NCBI GenBank assembly: GCA_016342745.1
Contig: JAEINT010000008.1
Coordinates: 62,001 to 126,000 of the forward strand
Length of the DNA stretch: 64,000 bases
DNA from: Labilibaculum sp.
GTDB taxonomy: Bacteria > Bacteroidota > Bacteroidia > Bacteroidales > Marinifilaceae
Direction of reading: 5' to 3'
Positions within the stretch are counted from its first letter, which is position 1. Every line of letters starts with the position of its first letter. Below are positions 18,292-26,303 of the stretch, piece by piece. The translations under genes were made by a program, and so were the position numbers. A model generated the notes under the pieces. The model worked only from the letters and a program-made list of their open reading frames with translations. It was not told where the DNA came from and made no database searches.

Positions 18292-21021
18292 CTAATTATT
18301 CAAATAGCCTTTCCCATTGCTCATGATGCGTTGCAACTTTAATTGATTTTTAATATTAAGCTCACTATCATCAACACGCAAGTGTAATTCGAAGTTCTCG
18401 GGTAAGTGTATTAGTTTAGCCAACTCCGCTTTTAGCCCTTTAACAACTTCCGGTTTTTGAGCCAATTTAAGATTACTTTCTGCTAAAAAAAGAATAAGAT
18501 CATTCCCTTTTATTTCAAAAGCCGAAGCATGTTTTAGGAAACGAGCTCCAAAATGTTCCTCCTTCTCAAACCGACTTAATAGTTCTTGCCACTGATCTTT
18601 TACTTGTTTCCACTCCATCTTTTTGGAGTTTGTTGATGGTGAAGCCGGCAACTTGTCAAGTTGAATATTTTTGGGAATAGGCAATTCCTTATAGAAAGAT
18701 CGCAAAGCCCAAAGAATAAGTTCCTTATCAATGCGATGATCGCCAACACAAGCAGGACAGCCTTCTTTGCAGGAACAATCTTTAACCAATTGCCCAGCAT
18801 TTTTAATAATTTCTCCAATAAACTCAAAAGCTTTTTCAGAGAAGCCCAAACCTCCAGGGTATTCATCGAAGAGAATAATGGCATGCTTGTGAACAGGCGA
18901 ATCAGGGTGTGCAAATCCGAAGACAGCCCCGCCTAAATCTGAATGAGTAGCCATAACGCGCATTGAAGCTGCAGCTTTTAAGCAATGAATTAAGCCTTCA
19001 GTATAATCGAAATGTGGTGCTTTTTTGTCTTCCGAATCCTTCGATTGAGGATCGAGACTTGGGGCTTTTCCCGTTGCCACAAATACCTGAACCACATTAT
19101 CTGGTATTTGAATCCAACAAGCTTCCGTTTCCATTTGTGTTTCAAGAATTTGCGACAATGCTTCATAACCTAAGTTCTGGTGCGTATTGAATTGAACCAT
19201 CTTATAGCCAGAAACCAAAACGCTAACACGAACATCACCAAAACAACTATAGATACGCTTGTCTTCCTGCTGATCATGCTCCATTAGAATATCAATATTA
19301 CCCGGTTTGTGAGGCTCAGTATAATAATTGGAATCAACTTCTCTAACCCAAGCGGTTTTACCTTCCAAATCCAAATCGAGACTTTTATACTGCACACTAT
19401 CATGCAAATAAATCGCACCCGGATAAAATTCTTTTTTAGCTTGTATCAGATCAACGGTAGTTATGGTACAGTCTTTCTCTTTGTCTACAATTTTAATCGT
19501 GTCACTAGTCATGTTTCGCAGACTAATTTCATGAGCAGGTGAGAGTTGGCCACTCCACTGGTATTGGGCATGATGTTCGCTTAATTCTCCTTCTTTTTGT
19601 AGCAAAGGAATAATTTCTCCCAGATCGGGAAAAGTTGCTATATCGTCAATGGTTAAAGGCAACTCAGCAGAAGCCGCACGAATATGAGCCAATTGAATGT
19701 ATAGATTGTTCTTATCAATTACAGCATTTTCAGATGCAGATTTCAATAGCCAATCAGGATTCATACCCACATATTGGTCCATTGGTTTTTCTTTGAGCAT
19801 AAGAAGTGCGTGCGCTTTATTGCCCTTTCGACCAGCACGGCCCAATTGCTGCCAAAAGCTAGCACGTGTACCTGGAAAGCCTCCCATCACAACCATATCC
19901 AAAGCTCCAATATCAATACCTAATTCAAGAGCAGAAGTCGAAACAACGCCATAAACGCTTCCTTCTACCAAATCTTTTTCTATTCGTTCACGCTCTAAAG
20001 GCGTATAACCTCCACGGTAAGCCGATATCTTATCCGACATATCAGGACCAAGCTTAAGCGGATCGTGTGCAAGTATATCTCGGCATTCTTTCGTCACAAC
20101 CTCTGTTTCCCTGCGCGAAATACAAAAGGTGATTACTCTCACCATATTGCCAATTAAGTTCGGCAATAATTCTTTCAGCTCTTCGGTAACAGACCGTTTA
20201 CGTTGTGCTTTTTTAATGTACTCAGGTTGCCAAAAGTAGATTTCTTTTTCCGGAGCAGGAGAGCCATCTTTGTCAATAAGTTCAAAGGGCTGATGGCAGA
20301 TATTTTCAGCCAGTTCTGCAGGGTTGGCGATTGTTGCAGAACTGCAAAGAAAGTGAGGTGTGTTACCATGGTAATTGCAAATGCGCAACAAGCGACGAAT
20401 CACATTAGAAACCTGCGATCCAAAAGCACCTCGGTAAGCATGTAGCTCATCGATTACCAGATAATCCAGATTGGCAAATAGATGTGGAAAGCCATAGCGA
20501 TTGTGATTGGGCAAAAATGTTGCGTTAATCATATCGGGATTGGTAAGAATAATATTAGCCTCCTGACGAATTCGACTGCGTTCAGCTGCTGGCGTATCTC
20601 CATCATAAATACCAGCTTGTATGCGATGCTTGCCAAAAAATTCTACAAAGTCAACAATGTTTCGTAATTGATCTTTGGTTAGTGCTTTGGTAGGGTAAAT
20701 GAAAATAGCACGTCGGCTAGGATTTTCAAGTATGCGCTGAATAACAGGCAAATAAAAAGATAAGGATTTACCACTTGCCGTACCCGTAGTGATAACAATA
20801 TTTTTACCCTGCATAGCTCGTTTGTACATTTCAGCTTGGTGGGAGTATAGCTGATCATACCCCATCTCATGGAGACATTCCTGAAGTTCAGGATTCATAT
20901 CCGAAGGAATAGGAACATATTGTGCTTTTCGTGCAGCTATTTTTCGACTAGATAAGATTCGATCACCAAAACTTTCTAGTATTTGTTCTATTGTTTGCAT
21001 AGGCTTTTTCTGAACCGACAA
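18292..21021 (-). CDS. MrfA/YprA-like DEAD-box repair helicase with DUF1998 domain
   Basis: This 909-residue superfamily 2 helicase has Walker A TGTASGKS (79-86), a DELH box (VIDELHAYRG), motif III SSATIANP, and C-terminal helicase motifs including STSALELGIDIGALD and QQLGRAGRKG. The distal DUF1998/MrfA-type domain carries the four-cysteine zinc site CSCKEGCPAC at C749, C751, C755 and C758. Bacillus subtilis MrfA, which has this layout, is a 3'-to-5' helicase for excision of mitomycin C damage. At 909 residues it is longer than the B. subtilis protein because of a C-terminal extension of about 130 residues with no recognised fold. It precedes the UvrD-like gene on the same strand. Function in crosslink repair is inferred from the family. 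Confidence 0.88.
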   Translation of the reverse strand: MSVQKKPMQTIEQILESFGDRILSSRKIAARKAQYVPIPSDMNPELQECLHEMGYDQLYSHQAEMYKRAMQGKNIVITTGTASGKSLSFYLPVIQRILENPSRRAIFIYPTKALTKDQLRNIVDFVEFFGKHRIQAGIYDGDTPAAERSRIRQEANIILTNPDMINATFLPNHNRYGFPHLFANLDYLVIDELHAYRGAFGSQVSNVIRRLLRICNYHGNTPHFLCSSATIANPAELAENICHQPFELIDKDGSPAPEKEIYFWQPEYIKKAQRKRSVTEELKELLPNLIGNMVRVITFCISRRETEVVTKECRDILAHDPLKLGPDMSDKISAYRGGYTPLERERIEKDLVEGSVYGVVSTSALELGIDIGALDMVVMGGFPGTRASFWQQLGRAGRKGNKAHALLMLKEKPMDQYVGMNPDWLLKSASENAVIDKNNLYIQLAHIRAASAELPLTIDDIATFPDLGEIIPLLQKEGELSEHHAQYQWSGQLSPAHEISLRNMTSDTIKIVDKEKDCTITTVDLIQAKKEFYPGAIYLHDSVQYKSLDLDLEGKTAWVREVDSNYYTEPHKPGNIDILMEHDQQEDKRIYSCFGDVRVSVLVSGYKMVQFNTHQNLGYEALSQILETQMETEACWIQIPDNVVQVFVATGKAPSLDPQSKDSEDKKAPHFDYTEGLIHCLKAAASMRVMATHSDLGGAVFGFAHPDSPVHKHAIILFDEYPGGLGFSEKAFEFIGEIIKNAGQLVKDCSCKEGCPACVGDHRIDKELILWALRSFYKELPIPKNIQLDKLPASPSTNSKKMEWKQVKDQWQELLSRFEKEEHFGARFLKHASAFEIKGNDLILFLAESNLKLAQKPEVVKGLKAELAKLIHLPENFELHLRVDDSELNIKNQLKLQRIMSNGKGYLNN

Positions 21022-21382
21022 AGTTAAGAAGCTTATAAGAAAGTCAAGGGAGAAAAGTCAAAGAAGTTAAAAGTGACAAAAAAAACATTAACTAAACTAA
21101 CTTGAACACTCCTCATTTACTGAGTATTATCCCGTGCAACATAGTACTAAGTTGATGAATACCAATACCCAAACCTTCTTCACCTTGAACTTTATTTCTT
21201 CTAGTGCTGAAAAATAATAAACAGTCTTAGTAGCTATTCATTTTTACTCTTTTCCTGTTTCGATTCTTAAAAATCCTTAATTCACTTTCTCTTTTTTGAA
21301 TTCTCTTTTCGGCTTTATTAAAAAATACTACCTTTAGTGCTCTTGAATAAATAACACTAAAATTTAACGGAGGAATATAATA
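21022..21382. other. Divergent intergenic region, no gene recognised
   Basis: These 361 bases separate the MrfA-like gene (minus) from pepD (plus). They should hold both promoters. A partial match to the phylum box, TACCTTTA, lies at 21329-21336 ahead of pepD, with no good upstream TTTG. I see no convincing coding frame, RNA gene or strong hairpin. Confidence 0.5.
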
Positions 21383-22843
21383 ATGAGCAAAGAAATTTTA
21401 AGCCTCGAACCTAAGGCGATTTGGGAACACTTTTATTCATTAACTCAAATACCACGTCCATCGAAGCACGAAGATGCAATTCAGGATTTCATGATGAAAT
21501 TCGGACAAGATTTAGGATTGGAGACTATTAAGGACGCTGTTGGAAATATCATCATTAAAAAGCCAGCTACTCCAGGATACGAAGACCGTAAAGGTGTTGT
21601 ATTGCAAGGTCACCTAGATATGGTACCTCAAAAAAATGCTGATACTGATCATGATTTTGAAAAAGATCCTATTGAAACTTTAATCGAAGGTGATTGGGTT
21701 ACAGCTAATGGAACAACTTTAGGTGCTGATAATGGAATGGGAGTTGCTGCTGCAATGGCTGTTCTTCAAGCAACTGATCTAGAGCATGGTCCTGTTGAAG
21801 CTTTATTTACTGCTGATGAAGAAACTGGAATGACAGGTGCTTTTGGTCTTCAGAACGACGTTTTAGATGGAGAAATTCTTCTAAACATGGACTCGGAAGA
21901 TGAAGGTGAATTATATGTAGGTTGTGCTGGTGGAATCGATGCCAACGTAACATTCAAATACAAAGAAGATAAGATTGACAAAGGATATGTAGCTTATAAG
22001 CTATATATGAAAGGTCTTAAAGGTGGTCACTCAGGAATGGAGATCATTTTAGGTCGTGGAAACTCAAACAAACTTTTGTTCCGTTTCTTAAAATATGCAA
22101 CAAAGAAATTCAAATTGAGAATGTCTTCTGTTGATGGTGGATCATTGCGTAATGCTATTCCTCGTGAATCATTTGCAGTTGTAACGATTCCAGAAAGATA
22201 TACTGAGAAGTTCCTTGCTGGAGTTGCAGAATACGAAGCAATTTACAAAGCGGAATTATCAGCTGTTGAGCCAGATTTAGCATTCTTTGCTGAGCCAACT
22301 GAAGCTCCTAAAACAGTTTTCAAAAACAAGAGCCAGAAGAACTTAATCAACGCTATTTATGCTTGTCCAAACGGTGTTATTCGCATGAGCGATGCAATGC
22401 CAGGATTGGTTGAAACATCAAGTAATCTTGCACGTGTGGTAAGTAATGATGGTGTTGTAACAATTCAAGCATTATTGCGTTCATCAGTAAACTCTGCAAA
22501 AGAAGATTTAGGACAAGCAATTGTTTCTACTTTTGTATTGGCTGGTGGTAAAGTTAAGCTAGAAGGCGAATATCCAGGATGGAAGCCAAACATGGATTCT
22601 CCAATCTTGAAAACAATGCAGGAAGTATACAATAACAAATACGGAAAAATTCCTGAAATTAAAGCAATTCACGCTGGTTTAGAGTGTGGTTTATTAGGAG
22701 CTGTTTACCCACATTGGGATATGATCTCTTTCGGACCAACAATTCGTTTCCCTCACTCTCCAGATGAGAAAGTAAAAACTGATACAGTTGTTAAATTCTG
22801 GGATTTCTTAGTTGAAACGCTTAAGAATGTACCTGTAAAATAA
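21383..22843 (+). CDS. pepD: Aminoacyl-histidine dipeptidase (M20 family PepD)
   Basis: This 486-residue cytosolic metallopeptidase belongs to the M20C group. Metal ligands appear in QGHLDMVPQ, in GADNGMGVAAAMA, and in the ADEETGMTGAFGL stretch that supplies the catalytic Glu; the dimerisation lid lies near GLKGGHSGMEI. The C-terminal part carries HAGLECGLLG and FGPTIRFPHSPDE, both typical of PepD. The enzyme cleaves Xaa-His dipeptides such as carnosine and broader dipeptides. The start is well set by a strong GGAGG ribosome site about ten bases upstream, uncommon in this window. It is a single-gene transcript closed by an excellent terminator. Confidence 0.93.
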   Translation: MSKEILSLEPKAIWEHFYSLTQIPRPSKHEDAIQDFMMKFGQDLGLETIKDAVGNIIIKKPATPGYEDRKGVVLQGHLDMVPQKNADTDHDFEKDPIETLIEGDWVTANGTTLGADNGMGVAAAMAVLQATDLEHGPVEALFTADEETGMTGAFGLQNDVLDGEILLNMDSEDEGELYVGCAGGIDANVTFKYKEDKIDKGYVAYKLYMKGLKGGHSGMEIILGRGNSNKLLFRFLKYATKKFKLRMSSVDGGSLRNAIPRESFAVVTIPERYTEKFLAGVAEYEAIYKAELSAVEPDLAFFAEPTEAPKTVFKNKSQKNLINAIYACPNGVIRMSDAMPGLVETSSNLARVVSNDGVVTIQALLRSSVNSAKEDLGQAIVSTFVLAGGKVKLEGEYPGWKPNMDSPILKTMQEVYNNKYGKIPEIKAIHAGLECGLLGAVYPHWDMISFGPTIRFPHSPDEKVKTDTVVKFWDFLVETLKNVPVK

Positions 22844-22864
22844 TATAATCAGATACTGATTTGT

Positions 22865-22895
22865 AAGGAACGTACGAAAGTGCGTTCCTTTTTTT
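22865..22895 (+). terminator. Intrinsic terminator of pepD
   Basis: An 11-bp stem (22865-22875 with 22880-22890) closed by a GAAA tetraloop is followed by a run of T to 22895, 21 bases after the pepD stop. Confidence 0.95.
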
Positions 22896-22898
22896 ATG

Positions 22899-22978
22899 GG
22901 GTTTCCTTTCAGGTCGGGCTTTTGTTTCAACTCCTCGCTCGTTCCTCACTGTGGGGTTTTCACTCCAATCCCTAACCC
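22899..22978 (-). repeat. Structured dispersed repeat, copy A
   Basis: This 80-base segment, read on the minus strand, aligns along nearly its whole length with 35116-35196 on the plus strand; shared blocks include GGATTG, ACCCCACAG, GAGGAGT-like and AAAGCC-GACC. The ends pair (GGGTT with AACCC), and a small internal hairpin CCT-GAA-AGG lies near the 3' side. The other copy has different bases at these places that still pair. It lies between the pepD terminator and the DUF2062 gene. It is non-coding; the function is unknown. Confidence 0.75.
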
Positions 22979-22998
22979 AATAGTTGCGATTTAATAAA

Positions 22999-23487
22999 TT
23001 ACAACTTACGATACCTTCCTAAAATTAAATAAATCACCAAATAGAAAATCACACCAATTAGTACTGCAAACACCATGGAACCCAATGCAAATTGCAGGTA
23101 ATTCTCACCCAAAGTACTTAGACTCATCAAATCAGGAACTTCTTTCTGAAACTCACCTTTCAAAACAAGTGCACCTGTTTGATATCCAGCAATAAAAATC
23201 AGAGGAATTAATGGCGGAATACTGCTGATATTGACAGTAATTAAAGCGAGAACCTTATTTAATCTCAAAAGCAATGCTAATGAGATGGCAAGTGCCGTTT
23301 GAAAACCCCAGGCAGGCGAAAATGCAAGAAAAACACCCAAAGCTAAAGATAAAGCTATCGTTGCGTTGGAATTATCAACACAAGTAATTTCAGCAACAAT
23401 TACTTTCCTAACTTTGCTTATACTAAATCGATCCAACACCCTCTTGTAATTCATCCCTTGATTTTCTAGCCAGTAAAAACGACTCAC
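22999..23487 (-). CDS. DUF2062 membrane protein
   Basis: This 162-residue protein matches the DUF2062 family: an amphipathic N-terminus, then a glycine- and proline-rich hydrophobic core (ALGVFLAFSPAWGFQTALAI, about 47-66), a second pair of hydrophobic segments near 70-105 (NISSIPPLIPLIFIAGYQTG) and a C-terminal helix near 132-155. Three to four membrane segments are likely. The family has no established function and is often found beside glycosyltransferase genes, which is not the case here. The reading frame opens with a GTG at 23485-23487 that overlaps the heptamer repeat array; the ATG at 23454, preceded by a purine-rich AAGGG, is a more credible start and gives 151 residues. Confidence 0.75.
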   Translation of the reverse strand: MSRFYWLENQGMNYKRVLDRFSISKVRKVIVAEITCVDNSNATIALSLALGVFLAFSPAWGFQTALAISLALLLRLNKVLALITVNISSIPPLIPLIFIAGYQTGALVLKGEFQKEVPDLMSLSTLGENYLQFALGSMVFAVLIGVIFYLVIYLILGRYRKL

Positions 23488-23583
23488 TGTTCATTGTTAA
23501 CTGATCACTGTTCACTGATTACTGATCACTGTTCTCTGATAACTGTTCTCTGATAACTGTTTACTGCTAACTGTTCATTGTTG
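23486..23583. repeat. Heptamer tandem repeat array
   Basis: Fourteen consecutive heptamers related to ACTGTTC / ACTGATC cover 98 bases, best seen as seven 14-base units that begin with ACTG. No insertions break the period. The array fills the gap between the aldolase-like gene and the DUF2062 gene and also forms the last 17 bases of the former. Heptameric arrays of this kind occur between genes in several Bacteroidota and cyanobacteria. It is too short-period for a CRISPR array. Confidence 0.85.
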
Positions 23584-24685
23584 TAATCCATTCTCCTTCT
23601 GTGGTCATTAACTTCCTCATTAAATTAGTAGTAAGGCATGAATGCACAGGCAACACTCCAATCAAGTCTCCAATCGTAAACTCATCAAATAAAGCATCGC
23701 TACAGCGGATAATCCCATGTTCTTGTGAAAGACTTGCCAAGAATCCACCTCCTAAAATTTCACTCCAACCATTCTCCGCAATTCGAACAATACTACCAAA
23801 CAACTTGGTTCCCTCATCATCAGCTTCTAAATATTCTTTTGAAAAGTGAACACCTCCACCATGAATCACCAATTCATTTCGATCAATATTTTTTGCAATA
23901 ACAGGACAAGCCATGGCAACTGCAATTTGGCTTTCATCGCAAGCACCCAAAACATATTGCATGATATCATAGAATACAAAATTTCCAGGTCGAATCTCAT
24001 CAATTCCATAAAATTCCTCGCTAATACTGCAGGCTGGCGTATCTCCTAAAGAAACCTCTAAACCTGCAATATCTTTTCTGAAAACATCTTTCAGTTCATT
24101 TAAATCGAGAAGTGTTTTGGAATGATTTTTATGAATTTGCTCATGATCATCAGCCTTGTAATTGTGTCCTGTATGCGCTAAAAATCCCTTACAATTCAAT
24201 TTTTCAGTTTCCTTCATCAAGTCAACTAACAAACGTAACGACCCTATCGCCTCGGCAGGAATTCCTGAACGCTGATAACCTGTATCAACCTTAATGAAAA
24301 TTCCAACAGGATGTTCCAATTCAGATTCTAAATAGGCAATTGCTTCTCGAGATTCAAGCACTAAATTCAATTGAATTTTCGATGCTAACTCGTTAATCAA
24401 CTCTATTTCCCGAAGATTAACAGGAATCGCAACCGTAATATCCTTCCATCCATTGTCTGCAAAATATTGTGCCATCACCATCGACGAAACAGCAATAGCT
24501 TCAACACCTCTTTCTTTAAACCACTCACCTATTTGGGCAGATTGATGCGTTTTAAAATGAGGACGCAAACGTGCATTGGCTCGTTGCGCTTTTGCAATCA
24601 TATTCTCAATATTTGAAATACACTTTGCTTTATCCAATAATAGTGTAGGACGAATTATTTTAGAATTTAAACTTTCCATTGTCAA
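23567..24685 (-). CDS. D-threonine aldolase / D-serine dehydratase-like PLP enzyme
   Basis: This 372-residue protein has the fold-type III (alanine-racemase-like) barrel. The PLP lysine is K45 in RPHFKTHQ, and the C-terminal metal site is H348 and C350 in VLPVHSCLTTN, the Zn/Mn site that defines the D-threonine aldolase and eukaryote-type D-serine dehydratase group. A GGGVHFSKE motif lies near residue 275. The enzyme would cleave D-beta-hydroxy amino acids or dehydrate D-serine; the exact substrate is not readable. The last five codons fall inside the heptamer repeat array, so the C-terminal end may vary between strains. It lies 28 bases downstream of the nicotinate phosphoribosyltransferase gene in the same direction, so the two are probably co-transcribed. 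Confidence 0.85.
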   Translation of the reverse strand: MTMESLNSKIIRPTLLLDKAKCISNIENMIAKAQRANARLRPHFKTHQSAQIGEWFKERGVEAIAVSSMVMAQYFADNGWKDITVAIPVNLREIELINELASKIQLNLVLESREAIAYLESELEHPVGIFIKVDTGYQRSGIPAEAIGSLRLLVDLMKETEKLNCKGFLAHTGHNYKADDHEQIHKNHSKTLLDLNELKDVFRKDIAGLEVSLGDTPACSISEEFYGIDEIRPGNFVFYDIMQYVLGACDESQIAVAMACPVIAKNIDRNELVIHGGGVHFSKEYLEADDEGTKLFGSIVRIAENGWSEILGGGFLASLSQEHGIIRCSDALFDEFTIGDLIGVLPVHSCLTTNLMRKLMTTEGEWITTMNS

Positions 24686-24713
24686 TGCTTAACGGTTACA
24701 AATCAATTAAAAC

Positions 24714-26132
24714 TTATCTGATTTTCGATCGAATATCCATCAATAGATGATCTCTTACATCCAACAAGTTTTCAGAAAAGCCAACTTTGTAAATATGTGG
24801 GCTAATAAAACGCTTGTGTCCATCTGGTAACTGAGCGAATCTCTTTCTTAAATAAGCATTAATTTCAGTTGGGCTTTGATTCTCAATCAATACTTTCCCA
24901 TCTTCCATAACCTTATGTGTAAGTTCCTCACATTTATAATTTGTTACGTAAGTATTTTTATGCGAGTGAAAAGAATGAAACAAGCGGTTAGTAGATTCCT
25001 CATTTTCCAAAAGAACCCCATCTCGAAAAAACATTCCTTCTTCATCAAAATAGCGAACAAGTTTTTTCTTTCCAGGCATGGTAATCTTCTCAATATTCTC
25101 AGATATTTTCAAACGAGGAACACCATTATTTTGCACCAATTTATACACACCATCTAGCGCGCCAGTATCTTTTCCCGTTACCAATTCGGTTCCAATACCA
25201 TAACCATCTAATTGTGCTCCTTGTTCATTCAAACTTTTAATTACATATTCATTTAACTGGTTAGATGCAATAATCTTCACGTAATCTAAACCTGCTTCGT
25301 TTAACATTTTTCTAGCTTTCTGACTTAAATAAGCTAAATCACCACTATCCAAACGAATTCCGATCATTTTATGTCCTTCAGCCTCTAACTCCTTGGCAAC
25401 TTTTATCGCATTCGGAACGCCAGACCTCAAAGTGTTATAAGTATCTACAAGTAAAACCGTATTATCAGGATTGATATTGGCATATTGACGGAAAGCGTCC
25501 AATTCATAATCAAAACTTTGAATCCATGAATGAGCTTGAGTTCCCGTTAGCGGAATATCGTAATTAAATGCACTGTAAACATTCGAAGTTGTGTTTGCAC
25601 CACCGATTACTGCTGCACGACTTGCATGAATACCACCTAATCCTTGTGCTCTTCTCAAACCAAAATCTGAAAATTCTTTATCTCCAATTACATTTCTAAT
25701 TCGGCAGGCTTTAGTGGCAATAAGCGACTGAAAATTAAGATAATTCAACAATAAAGTTTCTATCAACTGTGCTTCAATAATATTTCCTTCAACTCGAACG
25801 ATCGGTTCATTGGGAAATACAATCTCACCTTCTTTCACACTATAAATAGTAGCTGTGAAACGAAATTCTTTTAAGTAATCAAGAAATTCATTTCTTAAAC
25901 CAGACTTACGAAGAAATTCAATATTAGCCTCATTGTATCTAAAATTCTTCAAAATCTCTAGTAGATCCTGCAAGCCAGCAAACACAAGATAACCACCACT
26001 ATACGGATTTGTACGGTAATAATAATCAAAAACGGTTTGCTCGTCTTTCTTACCACTTAGAAAATATCCTTGAGCCATTGTTAGCTCATAATAATCTGTA
26101 TATAATCCTGTATTATCAGTTAATGTGTTCAT
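24714..26132 (-). CDS. pncB: Nicotinate phosphoribosyltransferase
   Basis: This 472-residue enzyme converts nicotinate and PRPP to nicotinate mononucleotide, the first step of the Preiss-Handler route of NAD salvage. The N-terminus LYTDYYELTMAQGYF is the family signature. The PRPP-binding barrel carries FSDFGLRRAQGLGG with the phosphorylatable His region replaced as in long bacterial forms, VLLVDTYNT near 225-240, and GIRLDSGDLAYLSQKAR. The tail GYGIGTELVTG and the Cys/Lys-rich C-terminus fit the longer PncB2-like group. A promoter box lies just upstream on the minus strand. It is followed by the aldolase-like gene with a 28-base gap. Confidence 0.92.
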   Translation of the reverse strand: MNTLTDNTGLYTDYYELTMAQGYFLSGKKDEQTVFDYYYRTNPYSGGYLVFAGLQDLLEILKNFRYNEANIEFLRKSGLRNEFLDYLKEFRFTATIYSVKEGEIVFPNEPIVRVEGNIIEAQLIETLLLNYLNFQSLIATKACRIRNVIGDKEFSDFGLRRAQGLGGIHASRAAVIGGANTTSNVYSAFNYDIPLTGTQAHSWIQSFDYELDAFRQYANINPDNTVLLVDTYNTLRSGVPNAIKVAKELEAEGHKMIGIRLDSGDLAYLSQKARKMLNEAGLDYVKIIASNQLNEYVIKSLNEQGAQLDGYGIGTELVTGKDTGALDGVYKLVQNNGVPRLKISENIEKITMPGKKKLVRYFDEEGMFFRDGVLLENEESTNRLFHSFHSHKNTYVTNYKCEELTHKVMEDGKVLIENQSPTEINAYLRKRFAQLPDGHKRFISPHIYKVGFSENLLDVRDHLLMDIRSKIR

Positions 26133-26157
26133 TGCATTAAATTAAATAAAACCTTTC

Positions 26158-26165
26158 CAAAGATA
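26158..26165 (-). promoter_or_regulatory. Minus 7 box of the pncB promoter
   Basis: A perfect TATCTTTG on the minus strand fits TAnnTTTG and would start transcription about 20 bases before the pncB ATG. A TTG lies upstream, but at a spacing of 23, wider than the usual 19 to 21. Confidence 0.55.
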
Positions 26166-26233
26166 AGTAATATATGCTATTCCGCCCACAAAAATGGAAT
26201 GGATATGTGTTGGTAAAACATGATATTCACTAT

Positions 26234-26263
26234 TTGTTTCTTACAGGATAAAGCTTACTTTAG
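26234..26263 (+). promoter_or_regulatory. Promoter of first MFS gene
   Basis: TTG at 26234-26236, a 19-base spacer and TACTTTAG at 26256-26263 (one change from TAnnTTTG) lie 40 bases before the ATG. The second MFS gene has a closely similar arrangement. Confidence 0.55.
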
Positions 26264-26303
26264 CGCCCCTTAAACAATAACTTAAACAAATAAAACTTAT
26301 AAA

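Noticed and set aside
21022-21382. Weak protein-like text on the minus strand near 21120-21210
   Set aside because: No frame stays open beyond about 35 codons, and no family was recognised.
23486-23583. Possible CRISPR array
   Set aside because: The period is 7 or 14 bases with no spacers between repeats.
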